A program made the position numbers and the translations under genes. Source: Zygnema cylindricum (taxonomy: Eukaryota > Streptophyta > Zygnematophyceae > Zygnematales > Zygnemataceae). Taken from it: a stretch of DNA of 64,000 nucleotides. The DNA is taken from positions 35,001 to 99,000 of the forward strand of contig JBBHKE010000524.1 of NCBI GenBank assembly GCA_037447655.1, in the 5' to 3' direction. Shown here piece after piece: positions 33,770 to 47,065 of this stretch (position 1 is its first letter; every line of letters begins with the position of its first letter). The notes beneath the pieces are model-generated. The model was not told the origin of the DNA and ran no database searches. It worked only from the letters and a program-made list of their open reading frames with translations.

Positions 33770-34247
33770 TATATACTAATTAATCCCTAACTGTATTTTG
33801 GGTTGTCCTGAATAATAAAAACCCGCCCTTTCGATGTCTACAGTAATATGTGTACTCGTACAAAATCTGACAATTCGTACGACGTCGTGCTGTTCACACG
33901 GTCGACGGACGAACATATGAGAACGTGAATTTTTTCGATGAGTTTGCTTCTCTTTCGTCCAGTGCATATTCACATGTGTGCGCAATAATGTTAAGTGTCT
34001 TTTTATGCTTTTGTAATTTAAAAAGTACCATTTCGTACGAAATTGGTTTGTCCGTATGCCACAATATTTCCATTGAAGTGTACTTGCATTATTAACGCTA
34101 ATTGAAAATAAAACCTAATTAGCGTTATGGAGAAATTACAATTAAACATTTTTTTGAAAATGGTATTGATACACAAATTAGAGTACATGACACTAATTCA
34201 TTATATACACTAATAATTTCTATACGCTAATAACGATTCACGGTGTA
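33770..34247. mobile_element. Family L copy 2
   Basis: It shares TTAATCCCTAA and GTACAAAATCTGACAATTCG with 8275-8700, and ends GATTCACGGTGTA at a TA. Confidence 0.45.
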
Positions 34248-34527
34248 CTAGTTTCATTAATTCAACTCCGTTTTGTACCGTCGTCACCTTGACGCTGAAA
34301 ACCGTACACTCTCAAAACCGTACCAGTATCAAAACCGTACACTCTCAGCCATCACAATTTTTGTCTACCGTACACATTTGAAAAAACCAAACAAAGAGAG
34401 AGCTCTCCCTACAATATTACAAAGATGTTGTGAATTTCAAAAGTTATGTCTGAAAGAGCAGGTTGTAACAGCTGCAAATCCAAATTTTAATACCTAAAGT
34501 ATTTAAATATATTGTTAGCAGCACTGT
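34248..34527 (+). promoter_or_regulatory. Upstream region of the DNA polymerase kappa gene
   Basis: A short interval between transposon remnants and the first ATG, presumed to hold promoter and 5' UTR. No specific core element is recognised. Confidence 0.3.
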
Positions 34528-37500
34528 ATGTCAGTCATGAAGGAAAAAAAGGAAAAGGATGAGGGAGCGGAAAGAAAGGATGAAAAGAATGGAGACAAGG
34601 ACAAGGAATGGAGTAACTATGAAACAGTGTTTACCAACGCTAAAGCTGGTAGGGTTCAGATTTTCTGCTTTTTCTCTTTGTTTTTTGAGACAGCTGGTTT
34701 GCTTCAGGGTTTTTAACATGAGAACAGCAGAATTTCATAATGTATGGAATGTTTTGGTATCCTTTTTGTTAGTAACCCTGCTTATGATGAAATTGAAAAT
34801 ATCTTTTCAGATTAGGTTTACTTTTTGATGGAATTGTTGTTGGCAAACGTATTCTCTCTCTTGTCTCTTCTCTCTCTTTTCTCTCCTCCCTCCTCTCTCT
34901 CTTCTCTTGTTTTTTGTTCTCTTGTGTAGAATTCAGTGCTGTTTATCGTAATTTGTAAAGAAATTTTGAATGTTTTTAGGAAATTTCTGACTATTTTCAG
35001 GAAAATTTTGAATGTGCTCAGAAAAAAATGATTGTTTTTAGGAAAAAAAACTTACATCTCTAGTATTATCCAGCCTGACAATTTTGTTTCGCTTCTTCAA
35101 AAGTGAAGAAGAAAACCAAAATTTGAGAGACAATTTTTCGGTTAAACAGATGTATTGTTTAACCAAGCCAATTTTTTTTTTAAAAAACAGAAAAAAAAAA
35201 AAAAAACAAATTGAGTCTTTTTTCTAGTCCAAATAGAGTCTTGATTTATAGAAAACAGTGTTTCGTATTTGTACGTCTTTAACAAAACATTTTTTCCATT
35301 TGTGCATTGCTTTTTATCTGTGGATAAGTTTCAATTTTCACCAAGAGTCAATCTTGAACCCCTTCTCTCCTATTCATGTATTTTTTCACCACCTTTCCTT
35401 TACAGTTCTTTTTTATTTTTCCTTTTTAATTGGCGAGTATAATCATGAACTGTTTTCAAACAAGTATTATTGTTGTTCATTAATGTTTTGTTCACTCCGA
35501 CACTTGTGGCTTACAGGGTTTTTCTGTATAGTATAAACTCAATTTGGAGTTGAGCTTCACTGCTCATCGCTATTAGTGTTAGTAGCACTCACTCGGTTGT
35601 GACTTTTTTTGGTTGAAAATAAAAAAAATAGTGGTAAAACCACTATTTAAAGAAATGATACAATCAGCTACGTCTCCCTACACTAGATTAGTATTATACA
35701 CTCTCATTTTTCATTTACAATAATAATTCCTTTACTACAATAGCGATTGGTGGTGTAATTACACTGTCTCATCGCTATTAGTGTTATGAACAACAATTTG
35801 GTCGCGACTTTTTTCGGTCGAAATCATATATAGTGTCGATGACACTATTTAAGGGAGTCGACTTCAATCTGTCACGTCTCCCTACCTTAAATTAGTGTTA
35901 TATGTTACAGTACACAGTAATAATTTATTTTCACTAATAGCGATGGGCTCAATGCTTGTGTCATGTGTCGATTTCTCACAGTTTTTGTCGTGACACAATG
36001 GGTCTCAGGAATGGACGGCGTGGATAAAGAGAAGGTGAAGAAGGTGGTATATGAGATGAGTAAAGGATCTGCCTTTTTTGCTAATGAGCAAAGAAAGGAT
36101 TCTGCTGTCCAAGAGAAGCTCGAACGTTTGAAAATCCAGGCGGCAAAAGTTACAGAGGAGCAACTGGCAGCCTACCAGAAGGTCGGTTCACTATTAGAGT
36201 TAGTGAATTATTTGCATTAACACTTTATTAGAGTTGACTACACTAAATTATGTTTTGCCAGTTAGCTCATTGTGGGCCATGTAAGTTAATCGTGTTATTA
36301 AGACTTATTATGATTTCGGGTGAAAGTTACAGAGGAGCAACTGGCAGCATACCAAAAGGTGGGTACACTGCCCATCGCTATTAGAGCTAGGCAATTATTA
36401 GCGATTTATTTGAATTAATTACACTAAATAGTGTTTTGCTCCGTGGCTCGACACGGGCCGCTTAACTAAATAGTATTGTTAATTTATGCTAAAAAACATT
36501 CACTCGAATTAGAGTTATTGACTCTCATAGTGATGGGCAATGTAGCATAGAACAAGGCGTAGGTATGGAATACGTGTTCTACATAATTCAAAGATTTACC
36601 AGAAGGTGGGTAGGCATTGAACAACATTCTGTCAGAAGGTAAATGGGTGTGAATAGTAATTCGCGACCATACATTTATGCACTATAAATTCTACCAAGCA
36701 CTAATAAGAACCAAGCAACCGAGTCAATCTGAAGGAATTTTATTTTTTAGATGATGATTAATGAACCAGTTCCGCATTGAAACAATGCCAGCTTTGTCAT
36801 GGTGTTGAGAAACATGCTTTTTTATGCTTAAATTAAAATGTCTTTGAAACAGATTCGTTGAAAATTTTCAGAAAAAAAATATTTGAAACAAAACTTATGG
36901 AGACGTTTCTGCTTTTTGCATAACTCTTTAATTTCTTGGCCAGGAAGTACTCATTAGCTGGATTTCTGGTCCTGGAACATAGCGAGAGTTGCAATTATCA
37001 CACACACTTTTATTTGCCATGCTCAGTTTGCTTAACGGCTCGGATGATGACCTTTTTCTTCGTAACAATCACCAAAGAATCGGCTTTTTCAACAAATAAG
37101 CAGTCAATGACACGATGACAATCACAACAGTGTCTTTGTGAGTTTAATGCTCGAGTAGTGTTTGAGAAAATCCATCGAACATGCTTTGCAGCAATTTTCA
37201 TCTGCTAAAAAACTTGTTGGAAGTTTATGATTGACCTTGTGCGAGGTGTCGATTTGATAACAAGAATTGGCGTAGTGTGCCGATTCTGATATCAGTATCG
37301 GCTCACTATGCCAATTTTTGTTATCAAAATTGGCTGATACATCAGTTTCTGTGTCGGGTGGTCACTCGAATAAGTTTGATAAAATTTATGTGTTACGGGC
37401 CGCAATTTGACCGTTAGCCATCAGATTTGTGATGCATGACAAAATGCCGTCCTGAAGGTCAGGATCTTTTCCGGGCACTCAGTCGCTTATAGTGGCCCTG

Positions 37501-38322
37501 TGGTTGGAGACCAGGTGGCAGATCGTCATGTGGTTGAATTGGAGGCATCAAGAGACTTAACTCATGTGTGGATGCACGTAGACATGGACGCTTTCTATGC
37601 AGCAGTGGAAACTCTGGAAAGGCCTTCTCTTGCAAACGTACCCATGGCCGTGGGCAGTATAGGCATGCTTTGTACCGCCAATTACGAGGTGCTCTCCTCT
37701 AGCATCATGTGAAGCAACAGATACTTTTTTTGCTTTTCTTTTCTTGCTTGCAAGAAGTTGCCATCATGAATAGCTTTCTCTTCTTGTTTTGCTTTGGTAG
37801 AGTGTGGAGGATTTGTTTCTATGCATTTGCATCTTCTTTGTGAACGGATGTTCCTTGATTGTTTTATCTGTGGTTTGATGTGTATCTTCTATGCAACGTT
37901 GTATGGTGCCTTTGTCTATACCTCAAACCAGGCTCGAAAGTATGGAGCGAGGGCGGCTATGCCTGGATTTATTGCGCGAAAACTATGTCCAAAGCTCGTT
38001 ATCATCAAGCCGGACTTTGAGAAGTACAGCAAATACAGTGAGCTCACTAGAGAGGGTGAGTCTATGCTGCGAATCGATTTACCGCGCATAATATGGTCTT
38101 GATCTAATTATGTTCAGTCAAGGAAAAATCGTTGCTTTCCTTTTGAGAGCTACTCGTGGATTGTCCATTAGTGGGGGAAGTGACATTGTATGGGTGGGAT
38201 GTAGTTGTGACTTGCAGTTTTTCGTGAGTACGATCCCCATTTTGTAGCAAGAAGTATGGACGAGGCCTACTTGAACATTACGAGGGTGTGTCAGGAACGA
38301 GGACTGAGTTCTGCTGAGGTAT

Positions 38323-38386
<64 letters not shown>

Positions 38387-41300
38387 CCTCTCTCTCTCCC
38401 TCTCTCTCACTCTCTCTCTCACTCTCTCTCTCACTCTCTCTCTCTTTCTCCCTCTCTTTCTCCCTCTCTCTCTCCCCCTCTCTCTCTCCCTCTCCCTCTC
38501 TCTCTCCCCCTCTCTCTGTATCTATTTTGGTCTTTTGGAGAGGAAAACAAATTGAAAATAAAATTTGGCCTGACCTGTACAATAATGTTCGAGCCATTGG
38601 TCCATAGCATAGTCAATTTTTCACAGTTTCGTGTTAAAACTTGAGAAGCATGCTGCTGACTTCATTGAGGTTTTGACATTTTGCATACATGAGAAAAAGT
38701 ATAAAATGTTGGTATTAATGTACATGACGAAGCACAAAGGTATACAAGTACGGATACCATATCTTATGCCATATGGGCTTTTATCATATTTGCGGAAAAT
38801 TCATTCCCCCTTTCAAAAGAAAAAAATTGTGGCATGTCCCATGGACATGTATAAAGCTAAATCATTAAAGACAAACTGTTTTGCTTAGTTCCAATGGCAA
38901 TAATTGATTTTTTCGCTGCAGCCTTATTCTTTAATTAGTGTCTCTTTCATCTCTCCTGTCTAAGTCACTCGCTCTGTTTATTGCTTTTCTGGTATCTGAC
39001 AAGCCAGTTTTAGCTCCAATCAAACGATCGTGGGAGAGAAAAGATTGGCATTTTGCTAGCTAATAGGGTAATAACACATTCGCAATTACTGGCCGAATAG
39101 TACACTTTTCTGTTTGATTACTGCAATGTGTAATTAGCTTATAAGTGCTGGTCTCACAAAACGCTAATTAGTTTTGCAGGTTGCAGATGAGATTCGATCG
39201 AAAGTAAAAGAGAGGACCAAGCTGACATGTAGTGCGGGTATTGCAGCCAATCGACTTTTAGCCAAGGTACACCGCCCATCGCTATGAGAGTTAACCACTC
39301 TAATTCGAGTGAGTGTTTTTTTAACCCAAAATCATAAACTATTGTTGATAACACTGTTTAGTTAAGTGGCTCATAATGAGCCCCATTTCTAAACATAATT
39401 AGTGTTGTTTATTCTAATGAAATGTTTACTCTAATAACGATGGGTGTTGTACATCCTTGCAATGTTTGGTAGGATGGAGAGCTTACATTGTATTTTACAC
39501 CGTCGTATATTTCAGTTGTTTATCTGCCAAAGTTGGAAAAGTTGAACCATTGGTCCTGCATGTTCGGTTTTTTTAACCTTCTTTACATTCTTGCATTGTA
39601 AACTTTACACCAAATGCGTTCTTTGTCTCAGATCCCTGGTACATGTATCCGATGAGGAATGTTGCTGTTTTTTTATCATCAGCTGACTCCGGTTGTATCG
39701 TTCATCCCATTTCTCAGTGTATGCTTGCCGGCGTCAACCTTGTTTTGTCTTTTCTTACCTTTTCTTCTCTTATCTTTGACGGATCATATGCAGGTGTGCT
39801 CTGATATCAACAAGCCAGACGGCCAGTATGTACTTCCTAATGAGCGAAAAGAAATCATGGACTTTATCTCTTCCCTCCCTATACGCAAGGTACTCTCTTG
39901 CCTTTGCCACATCATTAGGTCATGCTTTGCGTTTCAAGTTTGCTTGAGTTATGACTGTCAGTTTGAATGACAGAGGCGGAGGTGGGGAGAACGCAGTACA
40001 GAGAGTGGGGCTGATTCCTCCTCCCTTTGTATCTGTAATTCATGTAGGCAGTTACAGCAATTGGACTGAGAAGTCTGTGTTTTTTACTACTTGACTGCTG
40101 CAAGTACATTCTGTTCTCGTAGGATTCCTGTATGGTTGTTCTGTGTTTCGTCGTGTTTCGCTTCGTTTCGTTTCTCCTCGTCCTGTCTCGTCCCATCCCA
40201 TCTCGTCCCGTCTCGTTCCGTCCCATTTTGTCGCGTCCTGCTGCGTCCAGTCCAGTCCCGTTTTGTTTTGTTCTGTTTTACAACTTCAGCTGGTTGTAGT
40301 AAGCAGAACTTTGTGTCACTCAGACTCTGTGTGTTTGTGGGATGGATATCCTTACGGAGGACAGATTGGAGGCATCGGCAAAGTGAGCGAAAAGCTCCTG
40401 AGAGAGGGTTTGGGAGTGACTACCTGTGGACAGCTACTGGAGAAAAGGGCTCTTTTATCTGCCCTCTTCTCCAAGATTTCTACAGGCACAGTCAGGGACC
40501 AGGGCCACAGGGGACAGGACTGAATCTTTGCTTACCACTCAGTAAGCCTTTCCGGACTATGTTCAAATCTCGGGATGTACCTTTTTATTACTTTTTTGTA
40601 CGATTTGGTACCAGAAAGGTACAATTCCCGGGCGACATCCTGAGATTTGACCATAGTCCAAGATAGGCGTAGTATCACATATAGGTTCTGGTAAGTCGTT
40701 AACAAAGAAAAAGTGGAAATGGCAAGTGTGGAAACAGTAGAGCAGTATACTGAGCATTTGTAGCTTCAAAGAGCTCTTTTAATTAAACAAAACTGCTTAC
40801 TGCCTTTTTGATTACATGTCTTCTTTCGAGTAAATGTCTTTTTTTTCTCCATGCAGATTTTTTTATCGCAGTGGGAATGGGGATTGGAGGTTCTCTGGAG
40901 CCTGAGGTGGAGGGCCGTAAAAGCCTTAGTTGCGAACGCACTTTCCATGCTATTTCTCATCCAGTAGACCTGAATAAAAAACTTGGTAAGAAGCATGTGT
41001 AACCTGCACTGCCCACTGTTATTAGAGTTAATTACTCGAATTCGAGTGAGTATTTTTCTGACCGAGAATCATATATTAGTGGTTAGAACTCTAGCTAGTT
41101 AAGTGGTCCATAACGAGCCACGTGGCAAAGCATTATTTAATAAAGTTAATTCTAAGAATGTGTCAACGCTAATAATTCACTAACTCCTATAGCGACGGGC
41201 GATGTAATTGTTGATATTATGTGGCTATGACAACTTTGCCTGTCGCTTCTTAACAAGACCGACTCCGTTCGTGAAAGGATATTTCAATTCTCTATCCTTT

Positions 41301-44300
41301 CGAGATGGGTGTGTGGGTGAAACGTCCAAACTTGTGTCAGGCAAGCATGTGTCCTTTTGCATTCTTGTTCCAATTAATGTTAATTACTTCCATTTGTCAT
41401 TTGAATGGGGGTCTATTTTTTCAGAGGAATTGGCAGAGTCTCTTGCAAAAGAAATGGCTGAGGAAGGTTTGATGGGAAAGACTCTTACATTAAAGCTGAA
41501 AACCACTGCATTTGAGGTGGGTCCATTATCACCTTTCATATGCAAACATTTTCCCCAGTTTGGTTTTGAGAATAGATAAAAATGATAACCCAAAAAGTGC
41601 CATTATGGTCATGGTTTGTGGTTTTTTTCCTATGTGTGTTTTTTAGGTCCGTACAAGAGCCGTCACCTTGCCCAAGTACATTGCTTCTCGAGATGAGATC
41701 CTTTCAACAGCTTTAAAACTTCTTCAAGTGGAGCTCCCTATTTCCATCCGTCTAATGGGTCAGTTTACTAGAAACTAAAACACACCTTGTTTTGATCAAA
41801 TTGCTGAAGAATTGTAAACACAACATGTTGTAAACAATTTTCTGACATTCGGTATGGATGTCAAAGCTTTGTTCAAGAAACGATTTATGGAGATTCTTGT
41901 TTGCTATTGATGAAAGGTGCACCGTGTATCGTATTGGGATAAAGTACCAATTAGCTTGAGAACTGCCTAAGTGCGAGTACATGGATGATTATGGACCGCT
42001 TAAAGAATTAGTGTTGAGAAAAATATCCTGTGGTCAAGGACCAATAAGGGCCGCTCGGGGTGCTCTGTTGTTTATTTTGGAAGACGCAAAAATTGAAAAT
42101 GTACTACGCAAATCTACCCCGAAAAGTACACGAAAAGGACTACATAATTTGACGCCGGTTTCCTAATTGATGCTAGCACAATATAACCAAGTACCTCTTT
42201 ACACCCATATTAATGGACCATACGGTTTCAAAACTTTGTCAAAAATGACAAAGCAAGAAAAACCATCGCCGAATTAGTGTTATTAACTTAAAAGCAATTC
42301 AAAGAGAGTTTACAGAAAGGAAACATTCCAACTTTTTTTAACCTTTTGGTCAAGGCTAATTTGTGTGTGTGTTTTGTCCTTGTGGTGAATAGGGTTACGT
42401 CTGTCCAATTTCAAAGGTGAGAAAGCAATTCCATCAGATCCACACCAACAAACGTTGAACTCTTTTTTTACACTCTCAAATAATACAGCTATTAATGATA
42501 ATAATCGGCAATGCCCCCAAGAGCCTATGAGATGGATGAACCAAAACCCTATTTCGTGTCCCGTTTCACATCTTGAGGAAACTACATCCCAGGAATCAGG
42601 ATTATCAAAAGATCTGTTATGTGAGAACACTTGTGAGAATAGTCATCTTGACAGTACGGCCTTTGTTCACGGGTTTCATTCAAACCAATTCTCAAATTCG
42701 AGTGAGACGAAACGGAGGCGGTCAGAAAATGACGAGGGTAATGACTATTGTACGGAAATTCTTCGGCAATCTTCTATGAAATGGAGAGAAACTGCCAATA
42801 TTGAAGATCCGTGTTTTCAAAAAGATGGTTTTTCAAGTAGACAAGTGGGTTATTGGGATCCTGGTGAGGAATTCGCTGATGTTTACAAAGAACAGTGGAA
42901 TTATAATGGAAACGAAGGGGAATTCACGACATATCCTTCGCCTTTTGGACCTCGAGATTGTTATTTTGAGAGGGAGAGCCTAGATGGAGGAGAGACTACC
43001 AGTTTTGACAACGACAGAGTCAACACTTTGATTAGTGAGAGTATGCAAATGGGTGGGCACAAAGTTGAATCTACAGGAGCGACAGATATGAACGTTGTTG
43101 AGGATAGGGGGAAGAGGAGAGAGGAGAGAGAAAAAATGAGAGAGGGAGGAAATAGGAGAGAGGAGAGAAGAAATAGTCGAGAAGAAAGAGAGAAGAGAGA
43201 ACTGAGGAGAGGGAACGAGCATGTGAATATAGATGGTAGTCTGGAAACAAAAATAGACGGCCGTTTTGTACAGGACTCAGAGAACTTGGTCACGGCGAGA
43301 GGCCCAGAAGGCCGTCCTACGAAATCCTTATTTCAACACTATGAGGAATGTGATAATCATAGAGACTATTTCCATAAAGATAATAGTGATTCTAATGGCA
43401 TAGACAGGCAAACTCAGGGTGAAGTTAACCCTCCGACTACAGGGGAACATGGAGTAGAGAGGCTTTCCTTTTCAGGGTGCGGGAAGGAAAGTCTTACGGC
43501 TGATGCTTCTATTAGAGATGGACATAAAGGTTGCCATTCCGGTTGGCTCGATATTGATACGCAGGAAAATCGTTTAACGAAAGAATTGGTGAAAAAAGTT
43601 GAGTGGACAGAGACTAATGATGGATACTTCCTTTGCAATGTCTGTGGGGAAAAGTTAAAAGCTGATGACTTCTTTATGGTTGAGCACGAGGATTTTCATT
43701 TAGCTCAGATGCTGCAAGAGAGAGAGATGCAAGGCAGCTCCTCCCACCCTCCCTCCCTCCCTCCCAAGCCCACACCTTTGATACAAGGGACACATTCAGG
43801 AGCCCAAAGAGGTAGCAGGTGAGGAATCCTATTGCTGAAAATTGGGTTCTTTTTTTCTCTCTTTGGCTTACCTCATTGTTGTTAAAAACTGACTGGAGAA
43901 TACACTTCCTCAAGATCTTTGTTTTTCAAGTCTAATTTATGAAAGAAAGTGAGTGTTTTGTTGGATTACTTTGTATATTCACAACTATTCTTATATGATA
44001 TGGTTCAAATGTGCGAAAAAAATGGAAACACTATATGTGGTCTCCCCATACTATAGGTGTAATGTACAGCTTTTTTGGGTATAATATGTGTATAGTATGG
44101 GGTTTCCAGTAGTAGCATTTCCAATTGATTTCACACATACAAACTAAGGTTTAAAGTATGCGGTAAAATCCATGCTAGCTTTATTCTTATACTGTTGTTT
44201 TGTTGTTCTAACCTTCTAATTATGATTTAACTATTTATACTTGCATTGTACTCACGATTGGTCATTTTTGTTTCTTTTATATTTTGTTAGAAGAGCTAGT

Positions 44301-44572
44301 TGTGTATGTAGGAGCTTGCGTCCAAAATGTACGATGTTATTTTGCGCGCTTTTTTTTGTCGTTATTGTTTTTGTTATTATTTCTGTTCTGACCTTCTAAT
44401 TATGACTTAGTATGACTTTTTCTACTTGCTTTTTGACTCTCACAGGAATTCAAGGACACCACTGAGAGCGAATAGTAGGAAGGCGAGAGCAACTGGTATC
44501 TCAACTGGTCGCCAAAAACGCTCCAAACTCCTCACTATGGATGCTTTTCTCACGAAGACCGGCACATCCTAA
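34528..44572 (+). CDS. POLK: Y-family DNA polymerase kappa (DinB/POLK), 13 exons
   Basis: Exons: 34528-34648, 36009-36181, 37515-37688, 37932-38055, 38218-38318, 39180-39266, 39794-39889, 40365-40485, 40857-40985, 41425-41516, 41647-41758, 42393-43818, 44446-44572. They join in phase to 960 residues. Translesion polymerase features appear in order: NAKAGMDGVDKEKV at the N-terminal clasp; HVDMDAFYAAVE with catalytic Asp121; SMDEAYLNI with Asp212/Glu213; CSAGIAANRLLAKV; INKPDGQ; the helix-hairpin-helix-like IGGIGKVSEKLL; and the little-finger region ending in LPISIRLMGLRLSNF. Exon 12 adds about 400 low-complexity, Arg/Glu-rich residues and a C2HH UBZ-like finger (LCNVCGEKL...H...H, about 855-880). 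The last exon ends KLLTMDAFLTK, PIP-box-like. ATG 34528 or 34537 is possible. Intron 8 is GC-AG by phase. Confidence 0.93.
35557..35953. mobile_element. Two MITE-A-like copies in POLK intron 1
   Basis: 35557-35757 and 35760-35953 both carry CATCGCTATTAGTGTTA and AATAGCGAT termini and lie next to each other. The second ends about 55 nt before the exon 2 acceptor. Confidence 0.65.
36182..36365. repeat. Duplicated end of POLK exon 2 with MITE start
   Basis: AAAGTTACAGAGGAGCAACT plus the following codons and donor at 36147-36183 recur at 36322-36357 (with changes). Each is followed within about 10 nt by a MITE-A start, the first one deleted. A shorter third echo (ACCAGAAGGTGGGTA) is at 36599-36613. 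Confidence 0.8.
36364..36544. mobile_element. MITE family A in POLK intron 2
   Basis: TACACTGCCCATCGCTATTA ... GTGATGGGCAATGTA, TA-flanked. It sits 7 nt after the duplicated exon 2 donor. Confidence 0.75.
38324..38518. repeat. (CT)n-rich microsatellite in POLK intron 5
   Basis: About 195 nt of CT with scattered CTCC/CTCA interruptions, starting just after the exon 5 donor. The opposite-strand Arg/Glu frame is an artefact. Confidence 0.95.
39268..39451. mobile_element. MITE family A whose TA forms part of the POLK exon 6 donor
   Basis: Exon 6 ends AAG at 39266 and the intron begins GTACACCGCCC. The G is host sequence, and TA at 39268-39269 is the element's target base pair. The right end is CGATGGGTGTTGTA. 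Confidence 0.8.
40140..40290. repeat. Degenerate pentanucleotide (TCGTC/TCGTT) tract in POLK intron 7
   Basis: Runs of TCGTT, CGTCC and TCCCA pentamers form about 150 nt of polypyrimidine-rich repeat upstream of exon 8. Confidence 0.8.
40554..40659. mobile_element. 106-bp inverted-repeat element in POLK intron 8
   Basis: GGACTATGTTCAAATCTCGG at the left and its near-complement at the right form a 25-bp inverted terminus with two mismatches. No target duplication is clear. Confidence 0.65.
41005..41206. mobile_element. MITE family A in POLK intron 9
   Basis: CACTGCCCACTGTTATTAG at the left, CGACGGGCGATGTA at the right. It starts about 19 nt after the exon 9 donor and contains GCCACGTGGC (41117-41126). 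Confidence 0.75.
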
Positions 44573-45299
44573 ACTGCCTTCAATATCCTATCTTTCTTTA
44601 CCAGAGTTCTTTAGGCACGAGTAGGGAGTGTCTGAGGTAGCATGACATTTTGAGGACGGAGAAAGTCATGTGTTTTATCTCTTTGGGCTTTAGCACTTTT
44701 TTTCACATGCTCCTCTTCTCACCTGTTTCCATTTCTTTCCACCTCATCCCATCTCTTTCCATCTCTTTCCATCTTCTCTCCATGCTCTCTGTTTGCAAAT
44801 CTAGTCCACTGTCTCTAGAGGTTTCCTGTACACATGTCATACGCATCTCATTAAAAGGAAACAGTGCTTTGCTGAAACTAAAAAAGTTCGGCAGTGCTGC
44901 GGTTTTTGCAGCTTCTTAAATTCTTTTCTAGGGTTTAGTTGGAGAAATAACGGAATAGATGCAGAAACGGAATTTTTTCTTGAAAAAAATGCAGTTACAG
45001 TTATAGAATGTAGGATAAACATAGGATAAACATTTATTTTTGTTTCTAAGTTGTCAAATGTCACAACTGTTCGATTCGTGACACAGTGTCACAAAATCAA
45101 CATGTCATCCACCATACTCTTTTGCTTGTATATTTTTGCCGAATAAAATATTTTTCCATTTGAAAAAAACATGTACCATTTAAGTTCTTAATGTGAAAAT
45201 GCGTCTTTGAGATGATAACATTGTATTAAAAAAAAATCGGTTGTCATTTGTAGTACCAATAAAGCAGCGACTTTGGAACTGTATTTTGAGAAGGAACGG

Positions 45300-45511
45300 T
45301 AAACCGCGAATCGCTATTAGCGTAAAGAAATAAATAGTGTGAAAAAAAAATTAGAGTTATTAACGCTAATTGTGAATTTCAAAATTTTAGGGTAAATCAT
45401 GTACTCTAATTTAAAATTTAAAATAGAATTAATAATTCTATTTGAGAATTTGGGCAAAAATTTGGGGGCACCGGATTAGCGTCATTGACGCTAATAGCTA
45501 TTCGCCGTGTA
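45300..45511. mobile_element. TA-flanked MITE
   Basis: TAAACCGCGAATCGCTATTA at the left and AGCTATTCGCCGTGTA at the right. AT-rich interior, no coding. Confidence 0.7.
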
Positions 45512-46940
45512 CTTTGCCCCACCATAACAAAGTACCTAGGTCTGATGCACTAAATGTATTTGAAAGCGTGCGCAGCTTCACGCGTTTAAATTTTTTCTCT
45601 TTTTGCCACGGAGACGATCCTGGCCGTCGAATTCAAAATTTTCCTTTCGTCAGAAATTTGATCTCTGGCGGGCAAGTTGCAAACCGTGACTCATAGCTCG
45701 TACGGATTTACTTTGACCGACTTTGATTTGACGATGATCTTTATTTCAAAAAGTGCGATGGAAAAAAAACCGGCGTAAGGTATTCCGATATTCGTATGTG
45801 GATATTGTACGGAACGTAATTATAGAGAACCTTTGAAGGGTAACGCAACACAAACGTCACGTGCGGTATATGGTACGCTCGGGGCAAACTAAAACAACAA
45901 GAAAATAAATATCTCCCTGCGAATTATTATTATAATTACGGTTACAAGTGTGAACAAGATTCTAAGACTCTCGAACCATCATGGTCTTCGAGATTGTTTT
46001 GTTTGTTAGTTTCCACGAAACACGTACAAGATTCTGTTTGTACGGTACGGTAATTCAACCTCGCAAAGGTACAAAGGTATGAGAGTTTGATTTTTGGACC
46101 AGTTTACAGTTCATACCAAAAGATTTATCCGCGGCGCCCAATCACCGGGTGGCAGGAACTCCCCCGTTACGAGGAACTGATGCGAAAAAGATATTCCGTT
46201 TAAGTGCGCACATCGCCCGTCCTGTCTTGGTCGGCACGCGTGCTCATTTGTGACCGTAATTAGTGTGGATATTGATATCGTCATCTTAACTGCAGTTCCA
46301 CATTATAATGTGTGACAAGGTCACGGTCGAGTGCGTTTCACGTTATGTGCTGTTCTCAGGTCAAAATAATCGACACTATTTCATGTTTATTCTGCCAACG
46401 ACCTATGAAAGTCAGCAAATTGACAATTCAGTGAAGTGACTAAGTCAACACTATTAAATGTCAGGCTTCGAATCAGCCCTCGATTTGTGACGTCATGATA
46501 TCGCCGTTTCACGGAACGATCCCGTTCGGTTGCACGAAAAAGATATTTGTGCTCGAGTCCATGTACGGAATGCTAACATGGCCTTGAAAACTGTATGTAC
46601 GGCAGATTTTATACTTAGTGTACCTTCTAGTTGCTGACATAAGACTTTTATGTAACTAATTTCGAATTCTGCCCGTTAATCCAGTCTCTGCTGGTTAATT
46701 GGTAGAATTACTTATTCCAGCCGTCAGCATTAGTACAAAATAAAGGTACATGACGTCATCACCACCATGATAACGTGATAAATACATATAGAAGGAAAAA
46801 CACTCAAAATACTGAAAATAGCATGTGCATGATGAAGAGACATAGAGGAGTTTTAAAATTTAAATGAAGTCGTCCATTCAAGAAGAGAGCTAGATGCAAA
46901 GCTCCTCGCGAGAAATCTTTTATTTCTTGAAGGACATAGC

Positions 46941-46950
46941 GCCACGTGGC
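46941..46950. promoter_or_regulatory. G-box upstream of the ERF gene
   Basis: GCCACGTGGC, a palindromic G-box/ABRE core, lies about 690 bp before the proposed ATG. Binding of bZIP or bHLH factors is inferred, not shown. Confidence 0.45.
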
Positions 46951-47011
46951 ATTTCGCAGTTCCTCTCCTCTTTTCTCAGTTACTCGTAAATTTCGGTCAT
47001 TCTTTTCGCCA

Positions 47012-47065
<54 letters not shown>

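Noticed and set aside
38118-38597. Minus-strand 159-codon Arg/Glu frame
   Set aside because: It is the complement of the (CT)n microsatellite within POLK intron 5.
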